DNA from: Sphagnum compactum
Taxonomy: Eukaryota > Bryophyta > Sphagnopsida > Sphagnales
DNA: 64,000 bases
Assembly (NCBI GenBank): GCA_965153455.1
Contig: OZ234494.1
Span: 9,796,001-9,860,000 of the forward strand
Direction of reading: 5' to 3'
In this document: positions 1 to 10,939 of the stretch, piece by piece
How positions within the stretch are numbered: the stretch's first letter is position 1
How the letters are laid out: every line of letters starts with the position of its first letter
Position numbers and translations under genes: made by a program
Notes under the pieces: model-generated
What the model was told of the DNA's origin: nothing
What the model saw: only the letters and a program-made list of their open reading frames with translations
Database searches by the model: none

Positions 1-1034
1 GTTATAAATTTAGTTAATACATTGTCACTTTTAACTTTTGTTGAAAAGTCATTTGGCAGAGAAACATTGAAAGCCATGTTGCTGAGAAAAATGTTGTGAT
101 ATTCTTTTCAAATGTAGTAATGTTCATTCATCAAGAATTTGCAATCATTGTGGGCCTAAAACCTACATAACAATATATATTAGGTCCAAAAAGAAAATGA
201 AAGAAAACATCTATCTACAGAGGAAGTTAATTTGTTTTGTTTGTCACATTGAGATCTCCAAAATCACAGCACCCATTGTTGTGCTCTTGGTAATGTTGGA
301 AAGCCCTTGATGAGTATTGGTGCACCAAGTTTGAACATTGACTCATAAGTTTTTAGATCTAAGGTGTGAGAGATATTCAAAATCCAGTTGTGTGCAATTA
401 CAACTACTACAATTATTCTTGAACCTTGTGCATTAAATGCTGAGTTTCAGCATTTCATACCCAGATTTAATAAAATTTCCTTACATTGCGGATAACACTG
501 AAAGAGGGGATAGGGGGCGAAAGCAGTGGAGATACGGGGTGAAACAGAGGTCGACTTTCTGGATAACTCTATTGGATAAAATTCAACCTATCCTCACACT
601 ATACATCATCTAATCAAGACTCTCTCTCCATTGTTCAAGATTTCATGTTAAAGGGTGAGGATGGGGAAATTACTTACTATTTTGGATGTGGTAGACACTA
701 GTAGAAGCTTGCATACAAGGTATGGGTGGATTTGCTATTTTGAAGGCTTTCCGTAGGTTCACAATTTTGTGCATATAATGAAGAGAACATGTTTCAGGTG
801 TAAGTTCTAATTCCCACCAAGACATCAGAAATTGGCTGGTCAATGTTGCTTCAAAAATGGGCTTTTCTTTGTTTCTAAAAGTATAGCATCAGAAGCGAAG
901 GCCTAGCAACAATTTTTTTAGTTTTGTGCCACTTCCACAAGCCTGTCCTTCAACATTCAGATTGGGTCTCAAATCTGCACTAAAATCTTGGTTGACAATA
1001 GAGTGTCTCTGCCAAGCAGGAGCGAATTACCAAC
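1..1034. other. Intergenic or 3' flank, no confident gene
   Basis: AT-rich sequence at the window edge. I see no convincing exon in it. It holds a dispersed repeat (220-570, listed separately). If the ARID-like exon chain at 1035-2030 is a real gene, its last exons would lie here or to the left of the window; I could not pick them out. Confidence 0.5.
220..570. repeat. Composite dispersed repeat, two modules
   Basis: Two modules lie side by side. The first (about 220-390) contains a phrase of the form TTGTTTGTCAnnTTGAGATCTC followed by TTGGAAAGCCCTT, and it recurs at about 58885-59050. The second (about 405-570) contains a hairpin, then TTTAATAAAATTTCCTTACAT and a purine-rich GAAAGAGGGGAT tract, and it recurs at about 39305-39480. 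The shared segments are roughly 75-90% identical by eye. In this copy the hairpin is perfect: arms 435-443 and 447-455 with a 3-nt loop. Which kind of mobile element it derives from is not clear. Confidence 0.7.
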
Positions 1035-2030
1035 CTGAATAAGAAAACAATTGATGACTCCCATACTGGAGTCGGAATTTCTCTATGACTTAGCAGTGCA
1101 GGCAGATCTGTACACAAAACAATCCCGTGGTAGCCAACCCAGCCAGAAAGTGGGTACACTTGCACCTTGGCATGATGTTTGTTGAGCATGATTTGGCACC
1201 GCACAAGCTTCTAAACATTTGTGTTACTCTGAAAATCAGTCAAAAGAGTAAGCACTTATGGTCAATCCCAATGTGAAATCTCACAACAATTCCGCTTCTA
1301 AATGTGTAGCCAAAGATTGCCAAGGTAATGACCAAGGCACACGTCAGCAGTTCTCACCTATTGAACTTCTCTCCTGCTACCTAGTACAAAATGCTACAAC
1401 AGCCTTCTCGTTTAGTTCATCCTTTTAACCCTGCACTTCAATTTTTGTTAAACATCTGCAACCAAGGTCTTCAGATGCCCTGTACTTCAATTAAGTTGAT
1501 CACTGGCAACCAGGTCTTCAACATAATCGTACAACACTTGATCATACAATTTCTTGAGCCGTTCCAAGGCTCGCTCCTTGTCCTTCTCTGGTGCTGTTTC
1601 CAGTTGAAAGTGTGCTGCAATGAATTGTTGAAACCCAGAAGCAGCATCAAACTGCCAAAAAAAATTCACTTATAGCATCAATGTCTGGTCCATATCTTTC
1701 TCCATTCGCATCCAATCCCAGACCTTTTTCTGATTGAAGGAAAGTATGGAAAAACTGGTAATTGAAGATTTGCATCACCATGCAAGGAAACTGTACAGTG
1801 ACAAACATATTCCAACCCATTTTGACTGCCAGCAAGATGTATACACCCATATAACTAGTGAATTACCTGGGCTCGACCACCAGCTTCAAAAGCTAACTTT
1901 GCCAAGTTACAAAGATCCACTTTATGGCCAACCACCTGAGGTTTCCCAGTTGGTACTGGCTTGCCTTTGGCTCGCAAATAGTCATATACTGTCTTCACTG
2001 TGAATCTCTGGTCCTCCACAGGCGGCGCTC
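1035..2030 (-). CDS. ARID-like DNA-binding domain exon chain, partial or decayed
   Basis: Three minus-strand exon-like blocks follow the oxygenase-like gene. Block 1 (2030-1867) encodes a region with the spacing of an ARID domain core: P-x-V-V-G-x-K-V-D-L-x-x-L-x-x-L, then Gly-Gly, ending at a GCCCAG/gtaatt donor. Block 2 (1651-1511, 47 codons, after ttggcag) reads FDAASGFQQFIAAHF and then a charged helix, as expected for the ARID C-terminal helix. Block 3 (1210-1035, after tgtttag, before gttggt) is a clean 58-codon exon that I do not recognise. Blocks 2 and 3 join in phase. The helix with the invariant Trp should lie between 1866 and 1652. A SKWVG reading is present there, but only if introns of 41-49 nt are allowed, and the following splice gives a stop. 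ARID proteins bind DNA in the nucleus. This may be a separate gene, an alternative 3' part of the upstream gene, or a decaying copy. Confidence 0.4.
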
Positions 2031-2038
2031 CTGCCACT

Positions 2039-4507
2039 TCATAAGAGTTTTCCCACATTATTTGGACTACCACCTTCAGAACCATCATGATTGCCTATTC
2101 AGGCATCAAAGTCCCACAAACTATCAAAAGCAGGAAATAAAACAAACCACCAATTCCTAATTATCAGTATAGCTTGTTCAGTTGCTCAACTCTTGTCATG
2201 ATAGCTAATCAGTAAGAAAGTGAGAAAGTGCATGAATTCACCCCTTCCCCTGACATCATTTCTCAGCCTACATGAGAACATGACACAGGTATTGGGTAAT
2301 ATTACTGAACAGCCCAGAAATCCTCCCACCCCAACTTATTTTCAACTATGGAAGAGTTCAGGGTCTTACAAGCATGCTGTGCTTGTTGTGCTTGGCCTGC
2401 CTCCACTGACCCGATCTCTCCATCCTGTGCAGCTGTCCAGCCAGGCTCGTATGCTTCTAGAAATGCCTGTTTGGCTTTGTTGGGCAGATCATGGGGGTGA
2501 ACAAAAGGAACACCTTGGGGCCAACCCATCTCTGCCCTCATTATTGCACATGGGCTGTCAGTTGCACTGAGGTGGTGCTCTTCACATTCCTTCAAATTGC
2601 AGTACCGTACTTTGAGGCCTTTGCTATCTGCAATCTCCTGGACCCGCTCCTTGAGAACTCGTTGGGCTTCAAGCCTCAACCGCTTTGATGGAGCCAGTGG
2701 CTTTCCTCGGGAGACTTGTTTTCGCCGCTTCATTGCAGATTTGATTGCTCCTACAGCAGGAACAAAAACTAGTGAACAATGTTCAGTCAAGGGCATGCAT
2801 CTTACAAGGGATGCTACATAGCAATACAGGTAGAGCTAACTGTCAAAGACAACAAAATGACATCAGATGTTGAAAAAAGTTCAGAGGAAATCCCCAGCCA
2901 AAGTGAGATCACCAAGAATAATTACTTGCGCCCCATGTCATCATCCTCTATGCAGTCTTGCAGAGCACATGACAGTTAGACAAGTTCAGTTTCAGTTGAC
3001 CTCAGTTCAACACCATCAATCCCTCTTCCAACCTCCTAAGCCTCTGTCTTCTCTCTCTTCCTGAAAGCAAGTTGAGAATGGGAGGGACCCACCATCAGAT
3101 GGTGTTGGAAATGTGAGCATAGGAACACCTGGCCGGCTTGCAAGCTGGTCCATTGGATGGGACCTCTGCATGAAATCATGGACAGCAACAGGTTGTTGGA
3201 AGGGACTTGCGACAGGATGTCCTGCAGCTGTCATGGCAGAGCAATGTAAAATGGCTGAGGCTCGTGGCATAAGCTTGAACTCTATAGAGCAACGACCATA
3301 TGGGCTAGAGCCTTGCCCTTGTCTGGCATTGTTGTCCATTCGATGAACTGCAGGAGGAAGATAGCCTCCAGTTGCTTGATAGAGGGACAGTCCTGAGTAC
3401 AATACCATGTCTTGCGGACCCAGCTCAGCATCTACAATGATCCAGTGTCCTTGAAGATCTCGAATTTGGAGGCCAGGCTTATCTGATTTGTGTAGGGTTA
3501 ATAGTCCCTTGTCTGCATCCTCCTCAAAGAGAGGCACACTGCCTTGCTCACCTTCAAGAGGTACAACCGTGTGCTGTGCCCCTGGTCTGCCAAAACATGA
3601 GGTAGTCATATTTCAATACAGATTTGAAGATCTAACTAGTGCAGGCATGATCATGACCTTGCTGCATATCACCTCTCTTAATCAAGGCCTTGAAACTGTC
3701 ACCCTTAATGCTCACTGACAGCCTATTGAGCTCAAACTATTCCCATTCATTTCTTCAATCTTGATTGAAAACTCAGAACTTATTTTCATAACTCTCACTA
3801 CAGAGATGAAACCAGACATCCAGACAAATCCTAACCATCAGGATCGGTACCCATGTAGGACCTTATATTGAACTTCAACCATGCAACTCAGTGCAGCATC
3901 AACAAATAAACACCTTGCAGTCTTCAAAGGACAAACACTTCTGCTCTTCTTACCTATTGTGGCAACAAGTTGACAGCACGGAAGTTGATGTCTCTCCAGT
4001 TTTTAGTGGCACATTATCTAACAGATCTGTAAACGAGAAACTTCGAAGCTCCAGTGAGCAAGCAATGGCATCCAGGATGATGCGAGTTGCCTTCCCCAGC
4101 ACAGCAAAAAGCTCGGACAATCCTGCCGGTGGCAAGTTTGAGACATGGGTCCCAGGCCCTTCAGAAGGAGTTCGCCCTGGGCGGTAGTCATACACCTCTC
4201 TAGCATGCTGACTTTCTGCATAGTAACCTACTGTCCGATTCCAATCTTGAGAGTCTTCTGTGTGTATAGACTCTGGCCCTACCATTGGTTTCTGATGGAA
4301 GAACATCCGCACCGAGTCTAGTACACAACGCAGCAGGACATCATCTCCCGGGGGCAACTGAATGATGGCAGCATTTGAATTCCTCAGAGACTGTGCGAGT
4401 GTTATGACAGCATGCTTGTAAGCATCAGAGGGAAGTCCATCGGCAGCAACCAAGTCCATCAGCCTCACACGAGCTGGGGATGTAATGGCTGCTACCATTG
4501 CGCCCAT
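2039..4507 (-). CDS. 2OG-Fe(II)-oxygenase-like plant protein
   Basis: Four minus-strand exons join in phase: 4507-3954, 3586-3093, 2750-2370, 2094-2039 (1485 nt, 494 aa). All introns are GT-AG. The start is the ATG at 4507, followed by Gly. Residues about 1-330 resemble the isopenicillin-N-synthase fold of 2-oxoglutarate/Fe(II) oxygenases: KGLLTL and GLQI strands (211-226), W233, the distal iron-ligand His266 in AVHRM, and the 2OG-binding R-x-S at 283-285. The usual H-x-D metal motif reads D208-A-D210, so the first His is replaced. From residue 350 the protein becomes basic (MKRRKQ, likely nuclear signal) with a charged helix rich in RLRLEAQRVLKERVQEIAD, then a Cys/His/Pro-rich conserved segment with HPHDLPNK. 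I believe this architecture is conserved in plants but cannot name a gene. The last short exon is the least certain; the gctgtag, ttttggcag and gaatag acceptors are read by eye. Function is unknown and catalysis is doubtful. Confidence 0.8.
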
Positions 4508-6890
4508 GCACTATATCCTTCGTGGGTGAGTTTTTTGGGGGTGTCTATATATCTATTACTCCAAGAAAAGCTCCCGTGATTGATGCATGTAGAACTGCAA
4601 CTCCTTGACAGCTCAGCAAGGTTTCTATGTAGTCTACACAGATTTGAAAATTCACCCACTTCTTGCAATAAACAGAAGTTACCCTTACAAGCACAGTGAC
4701 AGTCCCCTTCTTCTCTTTCAGTTTCAGACTAAGTCTAGCTCACTGGAACAGATCTGAAGCTCCATTGCAATCCAATCCTAGACCTAAACTAGAAAGCATC
4801 AAAACACTCAGGAAGACAATAGTGCAGTAAATGCTTGAGTGCTTTGTCATCCGTTGTCGAGCCAAACATATCCTTACTTGAGATCCTGTAGTAATGATTC
4901 TTCCACATTCAGTTCTGTAGAATTGTTTGCTGCTAACCCATGGCCAGACCAGTTATTCCTGGCTGTCCTCCTCTTGGTGACCTAACCTTGTACATCTTGA
5001 CTGTATCCGGGCATGCACCACCACTGTAACTACTGCTTCTGGAGAAAAGTATGAACTTGTCTCTTTGCATTTGAGCTTGAAAAAATACCTCCCCTGAGAA
5101 ACAAGGAATTCCCTTCCGGCACCAGAAAACCTTCATACTCGGACTTGGCACTTTGTAACAGTAGTATTCTACTTGTTTTCTCTACTTGCAACTTCCCAGG
5201 ACCCCGTCTGGAAGAAGAACTGATCCGTGCAGGCCATCATCCCATGCTGCTTCAGGAGTGCCTCTGTCTCTGTCCATCTCTCTCTCCCCCTCTCACAACC
5301 TCTCTGCATGCTGTCTAGTACGGTCGTTGCAGCTCCTGGCACCAGCTGCAAGCATTCGAGAGCATTTCAATTCGGTCCAAGCCAGTGTAGTAGAGTTGTC
5401 ACGGATGGGTGCTGCTCAGCTCATCATAGCACACAGAAGAAAATACGAGCGTTGTTGATCGTCAAAAGAAAAACATCATTCCTCTTTCCATCCTGCATGG
5501 GTTCGCCTAATCTCATGATGTTTTACATTAGTGACTTGACCAGATCTCCATTGCCTCTATAAACCAATCCAGGGCTTTAACACAAGAAGCTGCAGAGGGA
5601 AATGGACGTGATGGCAGTGGCAATGAAGGCGGGTCTGATCAACAAAAGAGATGGTCCGCCTTGCTCGTCAACCTCAAAAACCGCACTCCTCAAATATCCG
5701 CTGTTTACCCACCAGCTTCACCCACCAGGCTTCAGTTTCTTCTCCGAGCTCCAAACAGGAGTCCAACAATATCCAAGCAGCACCACACACACACACACAC
5801 AGACCCACCCAGCTTTTCTCTGTGATCTGTCAGCTAAAAACCGAAACCAAAACTCACCGACTAGAAAAACCCAAAACCAGAACTCCCCGACAGAACCACC
5901 CACAAACCCAGTCTCGTATCTCCTCTTTTCCCCAGCCTGCTCACTCCATCACCTTCACTCTCTACTACTACTAGTAGTTCAAAACCCACAACAGTCCATA
6001 CAGCTGCTCCCAAAACAAAGTTCCAAAACTCAGACTTCGGGCCTCAAAAACCCACACACACACACAACAACAACAACAACAACAACAACAAAAAACACAC
6101 ACCAGTCTAGTTTCCCACGTCAAAGTTTCTCCCACCACAAACCTCCAGAACAAAAACCAAAGCAACGACAGCAGGTAGTCGGCAGTGCACAGACAGTAGT
6201 TTCCGAACCCTCCCCCATCCTCTCCTTTACTACTCCCCCTGGGTCCTTTCCCAAACCCCCCCCGGCTCGCTCCACCCCACCTACATGACGACTGGACAAG
6301 AGAACACACTCGCACTCTGGTGTCTCTCGCTCGCCGCAGGTAGGTATCGTTCTCTCTCGCGAGCGCTCTCTCTCTCTCTCTCTCTCCCTGTCCTGTTGCT
6401 GCTTGGCTTGACTGCAAAACCCCCGCAGCGCTTGCAACGAAAACCTTCGGTACCACGGAGAACTGGAGACTCCCGCCTTTGGGCCGCCCGCCAGCCTGCC
6501 CGGGCCCGCAACCAGCACCAAAGTTTGCCACGATGCGTGGCCCGGGCTTTTTTTTTTTGGTAGCTTAGCGCGCGATGGCGGGCAGTGCACGCGGCCTTGG
6601 CCGGGGCGGGCTCAGTCAGTCAGTCGGTCAGTCAGTCTCTTCTGTCTGCCTGTCTGTCTGTCAGTCAGCTGCGGTCAACCGGAACTAACCCGCTGCCCGT
6701 CCACGTGCCGGTAAATGCCAGCCGCTATTTACCGGACCTGGCTCTAGGTCCGGCAAATGGCTGCAGCAGCCTCGTTTCAGGTTCGGAACCGAATCTAGGT
6801 GTCTCGTATCTTCGCACCCACGCACGAACGAACGAACGAACGAGCGAACGAAGCTCCCATTTTGTTCCCATCACTAAACTTTCATGAATT
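4508..6890 (-). promoter_or_regulatory. 5' leader and CpG-rich promoter region of the oxygenase-like gene
   Basis: The sequence changes from AT-rich to C-, G- and CpG-rich, most strongly at 5600-6850, as is common over plant gene starts. It is packed with simple repeats: (CA) at about 5787-5804, (ACA) at 6058-6090, (CT) at 6366-6386, GTCA/GTCT units at 6612-6668 and (CGAA) at 6825-6852. The open frames here on both strands consist of these repeats and have no domain signal. A 5' UTR with one or more introns is likely, but I could not fix the splice sites or the transcription start. A divergent plus-strand transcript is possible: a strong donor, CCGCAG/gtaggt, lies at about 6339. Confidence 0.5.
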
Positions 6891-7275
6891 TAAGTTCCCA
6901 TTAAATTGAGGTATTTCTCTTTTTATTTCATGTTTCACATTAAATTCATGTATTTCACTTTTCATTTCAAGTTTTACATTAAATTGATGTTTCAAGTTTC
7001 ACATTAACTTGATGAATTTGACATTTTCAATCAAGTTTTCTATTCAATTTATGTATTTGACTTATTTTTATCAATTTTTACATCCATCGAATTGATGATT
7101 CTGACCTTTTTATACCAAGTTTTACATTAAATTGATGTTTTTGACTTTTTTATTTCAACTTTTACTACATGAAATGAATGATTTTTAATTTTAATTTCTA
7201 GTTTGTACATGAAATTGATGGATTTGACATTTTTATTTCAAGTTTTACAATTAAATCTAGGTATTTGACTTTAAT
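6880..7275. repeat. Degenerate tandem repeat, unit about 50-60 nt
   Basis: A T-rich unit built on ATTTGACTTTTTTATTTCAA followed by GTTTTACATTAAATTGATG is repeated about seven times with much divergence and varying unit length. It starts where the CpG-rich gene leader ends. No coding content is seen. Confidence 0.65.
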
Positions 7276-7700
7276 TGAATTTACACTGAGACTTACATTA
7301 CTATTGTTTGGGGGGTTTTTGCTAATTTTTTGGCTTCATTTTTCCCTATTTTAGAAATATTCCTACGTTCAATATTTGAGTTGATATTAGTATGGAAACT
7401 ATAAGTGGGATATCATCATTATCTTCATTGTCATCATCTTCTAACTTCTTGTTCTTCTTTACACTTTCATTTTGTCTCAATTTGCTCAATGTTTTGTCTT
7501 CACAACTTATTGGTACTAACTATATTGCAATGTTCAACTCCTCCTCTTCCTTGCTCTCTCATGATTCATCTCCTTGTTGTCCAGGTCAATTCTTGTCAAA
7601 CTTGAGTACCCAATATGTCCCTGTTAATAACTTGACTCTTGTGAATTAATTACTAAATCTTTGCTGAACAAAAAGGACTACTAGGTATTGATACTACTAT

Positions 7701-7840
7701 TATGGAATGTTATTGTCTTGGGTTGTATTGTATTGTTCATACATTGAATACAATACAATACATTCCATACCATACAATATGTCATGTATTGTATTGTATT
7801 GTTCATATTGGGTTGTATTGTATTATACAATACAATACAA
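7701..7840. repeat. Nested inverted repeats of TTGTATTGTATTG
   Basis: Two hairpins lie in a row. The first has outer arms TATGGAATG (7701-7709) and CATTCCATA (7761-7769) and inner arms TATTGTATTG (7726-7735) and CAATACAATA (7751-7760). The second has arms TTGTATTGTAT (7813-7823) and ATACAATACAA (7830-7840). Direct copies of GGGTTGTATTGTATT start both units, so this is a duplicated hairpin. Confidence 0.8.
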
Positions 7841-8164
7841 TGCCATGTTCATTAGGCGAGGTGGGAATTTTTTTTTTTTTTTTAAGGTGATGAGAGCCTC
7901 ATTACATGCATGGGTATTTGGACGGGGAAATATCAATTCAAAATCTTTGCGGAACACCGCCCATCCCCAAAGGGACAACTTGTATAGGGTAGTAGCTTGG
8001 GAGCATGGAAAAAATTAAACTAACTTATGGGAAGGACCAAGACAAGGATGAATGTACTACTACCACTACCACTACCTATTGCACATACAAAGCAAAAGTG
8101 CATAGAATGTGAAGAAGATTGGTCAAAGCAAAGACTTGACACAAACTCTTGCCTACAAAGCCTG

Positions 8165-8352
8165 CAAAGGGGGGGGGAGGGGGTGGGGTGAGAGGGGGGG
8201 TGGTGGGAAGGAAGGGGTAGCCTGGAGGTATTCCTTTCTGTCTAAAAAGCCTGGTACTTAATTCCTTTCCCCATACTGGGGATGTGGAAATGGGGACCAC
8301 CCTAAGTAGGTAGACCAAAAGAGGGGGGGCGGGGGGCAGGGGGGGGGTGTAG
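8165..8352 (+). other. G-run-rich tract with quadruplex potential
   Basis: The plus strand has many runs of three to nine G separated by short spacers, around 8168-8218 and again at 8322-8348. This meets the usual sequence rule for intramolecular G-quadruplexes. It lies in non-coding sequence next to a poly-T run (7868-7883). Confidence 0.7.
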
Positions 8353-8554
8353 CCATTTGTCATATATTAAGGCTTATACACTTTACGGTACCCACCCTTA
8401 TCTGGAAAGGTGAAAAGGTCGGCCAAAGAAGCAATTTAGACTTCTTTACAGCTTCCTTCCGGGCGGTTTTGTATCTTGTCCTTCTTTGCTCATGGGTTGG
8501 GTTGTTTTTGCATTTGTTTCTAGTTTTTGAGGCCAAAGTGACCCAACATCCGAC

Positions 8555-8700
8555 ACCATGACCAGGATGGATGGATGGATGGATGGATAGTGGGTGGACA
8601 AGAAACAATTTTCCATTGTGTTTCCAATACTACTTACACACCGTAATTAGGTTAGATCAGTTAGGTTAGATCAGTTGCTGTGGTTAAGTACCTACATTCT
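8555..8700. repeat. Dispersed repeat with GGAT microsatellite
   Basis: A (GGAT)n run is followed by GTGGACAAGAAACA, TTTTCCATTG and a GTTGCTGTGGTTAA phrase. The same order occurs at about 58215-58430 with ATGGATGGA, GGTGGACAAGAAACA, TTTTTCATTGGGTT and GTTGCTGTGTGTTAA. Both appear to be copies of one family about 150-200 bp long; the element type is unknown. Confidence 0.6.
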
Positions 8701-9070
8701 AACAAAGCCATGTACCCTTACCCAACTTATTACTAACAGTATATACATATATGCTTTTTTTTGTCCCTCCAATTTGCTCTTGTTTATTCTAGTTTACTAC
8801 TCCCATGCAATGTTTTTCTCTAAAAGATTTTTTTTTTTTCCATCTCCCTTTTCTTCTCCCTCGAAAGTATGATGCTGACAGAAAGCAAGAGAATATATAT
8901 ATTTGCTGAGTTGCCTTGTGTAAAGAGGTAAGCGTGGGATGTTAAAGAATTAAAGCATAGTGTATTTTTGTATGGATGTCTAGGCGCAAAAGTGCCTCAG
9001 ATGAACCATAAAAACAGCCATAATGTGACACTTAGCATAGCATGATCTCAAAATCACATATATACATAAA

Positions 9071-9073
9071 TAT

Positions 9074-9112
<39 letters not shown>

Positions 9113-9208
9113 TGTTGGGTGATTCTCTCTTTTCCAAAGAAAGAATCTATGGTTCCGTAAGGGTTGAGTATATGGCCAACCAATCAAAGAACTGCCCAAC
9201 ACTGATAT
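9071..9208. repeat. (AT)n microsatellite plus a 14-bp inverted repeat (MITE-like)
   Basis: A long AT dinucleotide run (about 9075-9109) leads into ATATCAGTGTTGGG (9106-9119). Its exact reverse complement, CCCAACACTGATAT, lies at 9195-9208. This 103-bp unit with perfect 14-bp ends resembles a miniature inverted-repeat element inserted in a TA-rich site. A target-site duplication cannot be told apart from the AT run. Confidence 0.65.
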
Positions 9209-10939
9209 GTATTAGAGATATTCGTAAAGTAATGAAAAGACAGCACCAGAACCTTGAGTTTGGTCATAAACTGGGTGAGATTCATTCAAAGAAAACTTGA
9301 AAAAGAAAGTATATTAGCATTCAAGGGGGGTTGAAACTCAGGTACCATATATTGTAGTAGGCTCCACAAATTCCCCATAGTTTACACAAGAGTTGGTTGC
9401 AAAAGAGTTAGTTATAGAATGAGTGAGGCAAGTTTTAGAAAGCCACCGAGAAAAAAAAATAGGAACTTGGAAGAATAATGGTTACTTACTTACTTACTTG
9501 CATCCGAGAGAGGTGTACTCTATGAGGTAACAAAAAGTTGCAACATTATTAGTTAGAGCTTCCAGTTCCAGTTGGGTGTCGTCATCCCTTGTGTTACAAG
9601 GGGACAAGATTGATGTCTGGAGTTCTGGAGTCTCTGGTAATCTGGACACCACACCCTGGGGAGTCTGATCTGAACACACACATTTTCTCTGATGAAGTGT
9701 TTGAAGGGTCTATGATGATACTGTCAGGAATCCAGCAAGAAATTTGGACATTGCTGAGAATGAGGAAGAAGGTCATATTAGATAATGGCAATTGGGTGAG
9801 CCAAGGACTCAGCCAAATGAGCTGGAGGACACAACCCCATTACAACAAAAGAAGGTGTCTTTGTTGTACGTCAAGTGATTTCACTAGATTTAACTGAATT
9901 CATCAATCTTAATAAATGAAGACTAATTGAAAAATAATGAATCCACTGATCTAGTGAACAAAGCCCAGTGAACTGCACTCACATTTTGTAGTCCCTTCAC
10001 CCCACCCCCATGGTCTGATCAATGGCTCATTACCGAACAAAACCAGCACTCCAAATTTAGTACTACTTAGTAGGAACAACAATGTTGTTTTGTGTTGTTG
10101 ACTTGCATCTGAAATAGCAGTTGACCCTGAGAGTCTTAGGGTGAAGGGCCCCAATCTTTCTCTCTCCTCTCTCTCTCTTAAGCCATGATTCCAAAAGTAA
10201 CAACGATCTTTTCTTTCTTGCACTTACTTGAGTTGTTTGGAAGAGATTAGACCACCAACTAAAGAACACCCAATGTAGAGCTTACTAGGAACTAGGTGTG
10301 GAGTTTGTGCTTGTGGTCTTCTACTTTGTGGAAAGGGAAAGTGTATTCTTGATACAAAAGTTTTGGGGGGGAAAAAAAAATAGTCAAGCCCACCTAGGAG
10401 GAGTTTGATAAGGAGTCTTGGGGTCAAACAAGGGAATGAGCGACAGGTAAAGCTTCTAAGTACAAGAACACCCCCACCAAGGAATCCAAGTATTCATGAA
10501 AACAACTCCTTAAAAGACCCTAACATTTGGCTCTACAAGTATGATTATATGAGAAGAGAGGATGTCATTCCTTTCGACAATACCCTTTCTTGGTACCTTC
10601 TTGTTGTTGTGATTCATTCATTCATTCATCTACAACTGAGTCACAGTGGGTTTCCAATGGATGAGGCAATAGTCAGTGCTGGGTTGACATAATCCGAAAC
10701 AAAATTGGCCATGAGTGCAGAAGCCTCTGATGATCAGCTCAGCTCAGCTCAGCTTATTAGGACTAAAAGCAATGTCACAATCTCTCATTACTTCTTCAAG
10801 AGAGCTTGGCAGGAAAGGTTAAGATAGGAGTCAGCCCACTGACTTCGAAACTGGAGTCTTCAAAAACACTCTTCCCAAACCCAAAAAAAAATTTGTGTCA
10901 GATGCTTTTGGAAGTTTCAAAGGACTTCCGTAGTATTTT
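9209..10939. other. Non-coding stretch, no gene seen
   Basis: Mixed composition with short open frames that show no domain, no coding-like third-base pattern and no clear splice chain. It contains small simple repeats: (TTAC)n at 9482-9499 and a CAGCT(CAGCT) run at about 10735-10755. Confidence 0.4.

Noticed and set aside
1391-1675. Plus-strand frame opposite the ARID-like block
   Set aside because: Antisense shadow; the minus-strand reading has the domain-like pattern and splice sites.
5602-6288. 228-codon open frame on the plus strand
   Set aside because: Made mostly of CA, ACA and CT simple repeats (long Thr, Gln, Pro and Ser runs). It lies in the CpG-rich leader of the minus-strand gene and has no domain.
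5971-6590. Minus-strand open frames of 156-186 codons with Cys and Arg-Glu runs
   Set aside because: They are translations of the (ACA)n and (CT)n repeats in other frames; no conserved composition.
7392-7649. Ser/Leu-rich plus-strand frame of 85 codons
   Set aside because: Low-complexity reading of T/C-rich DNA, no splice context and no recognisable motif.
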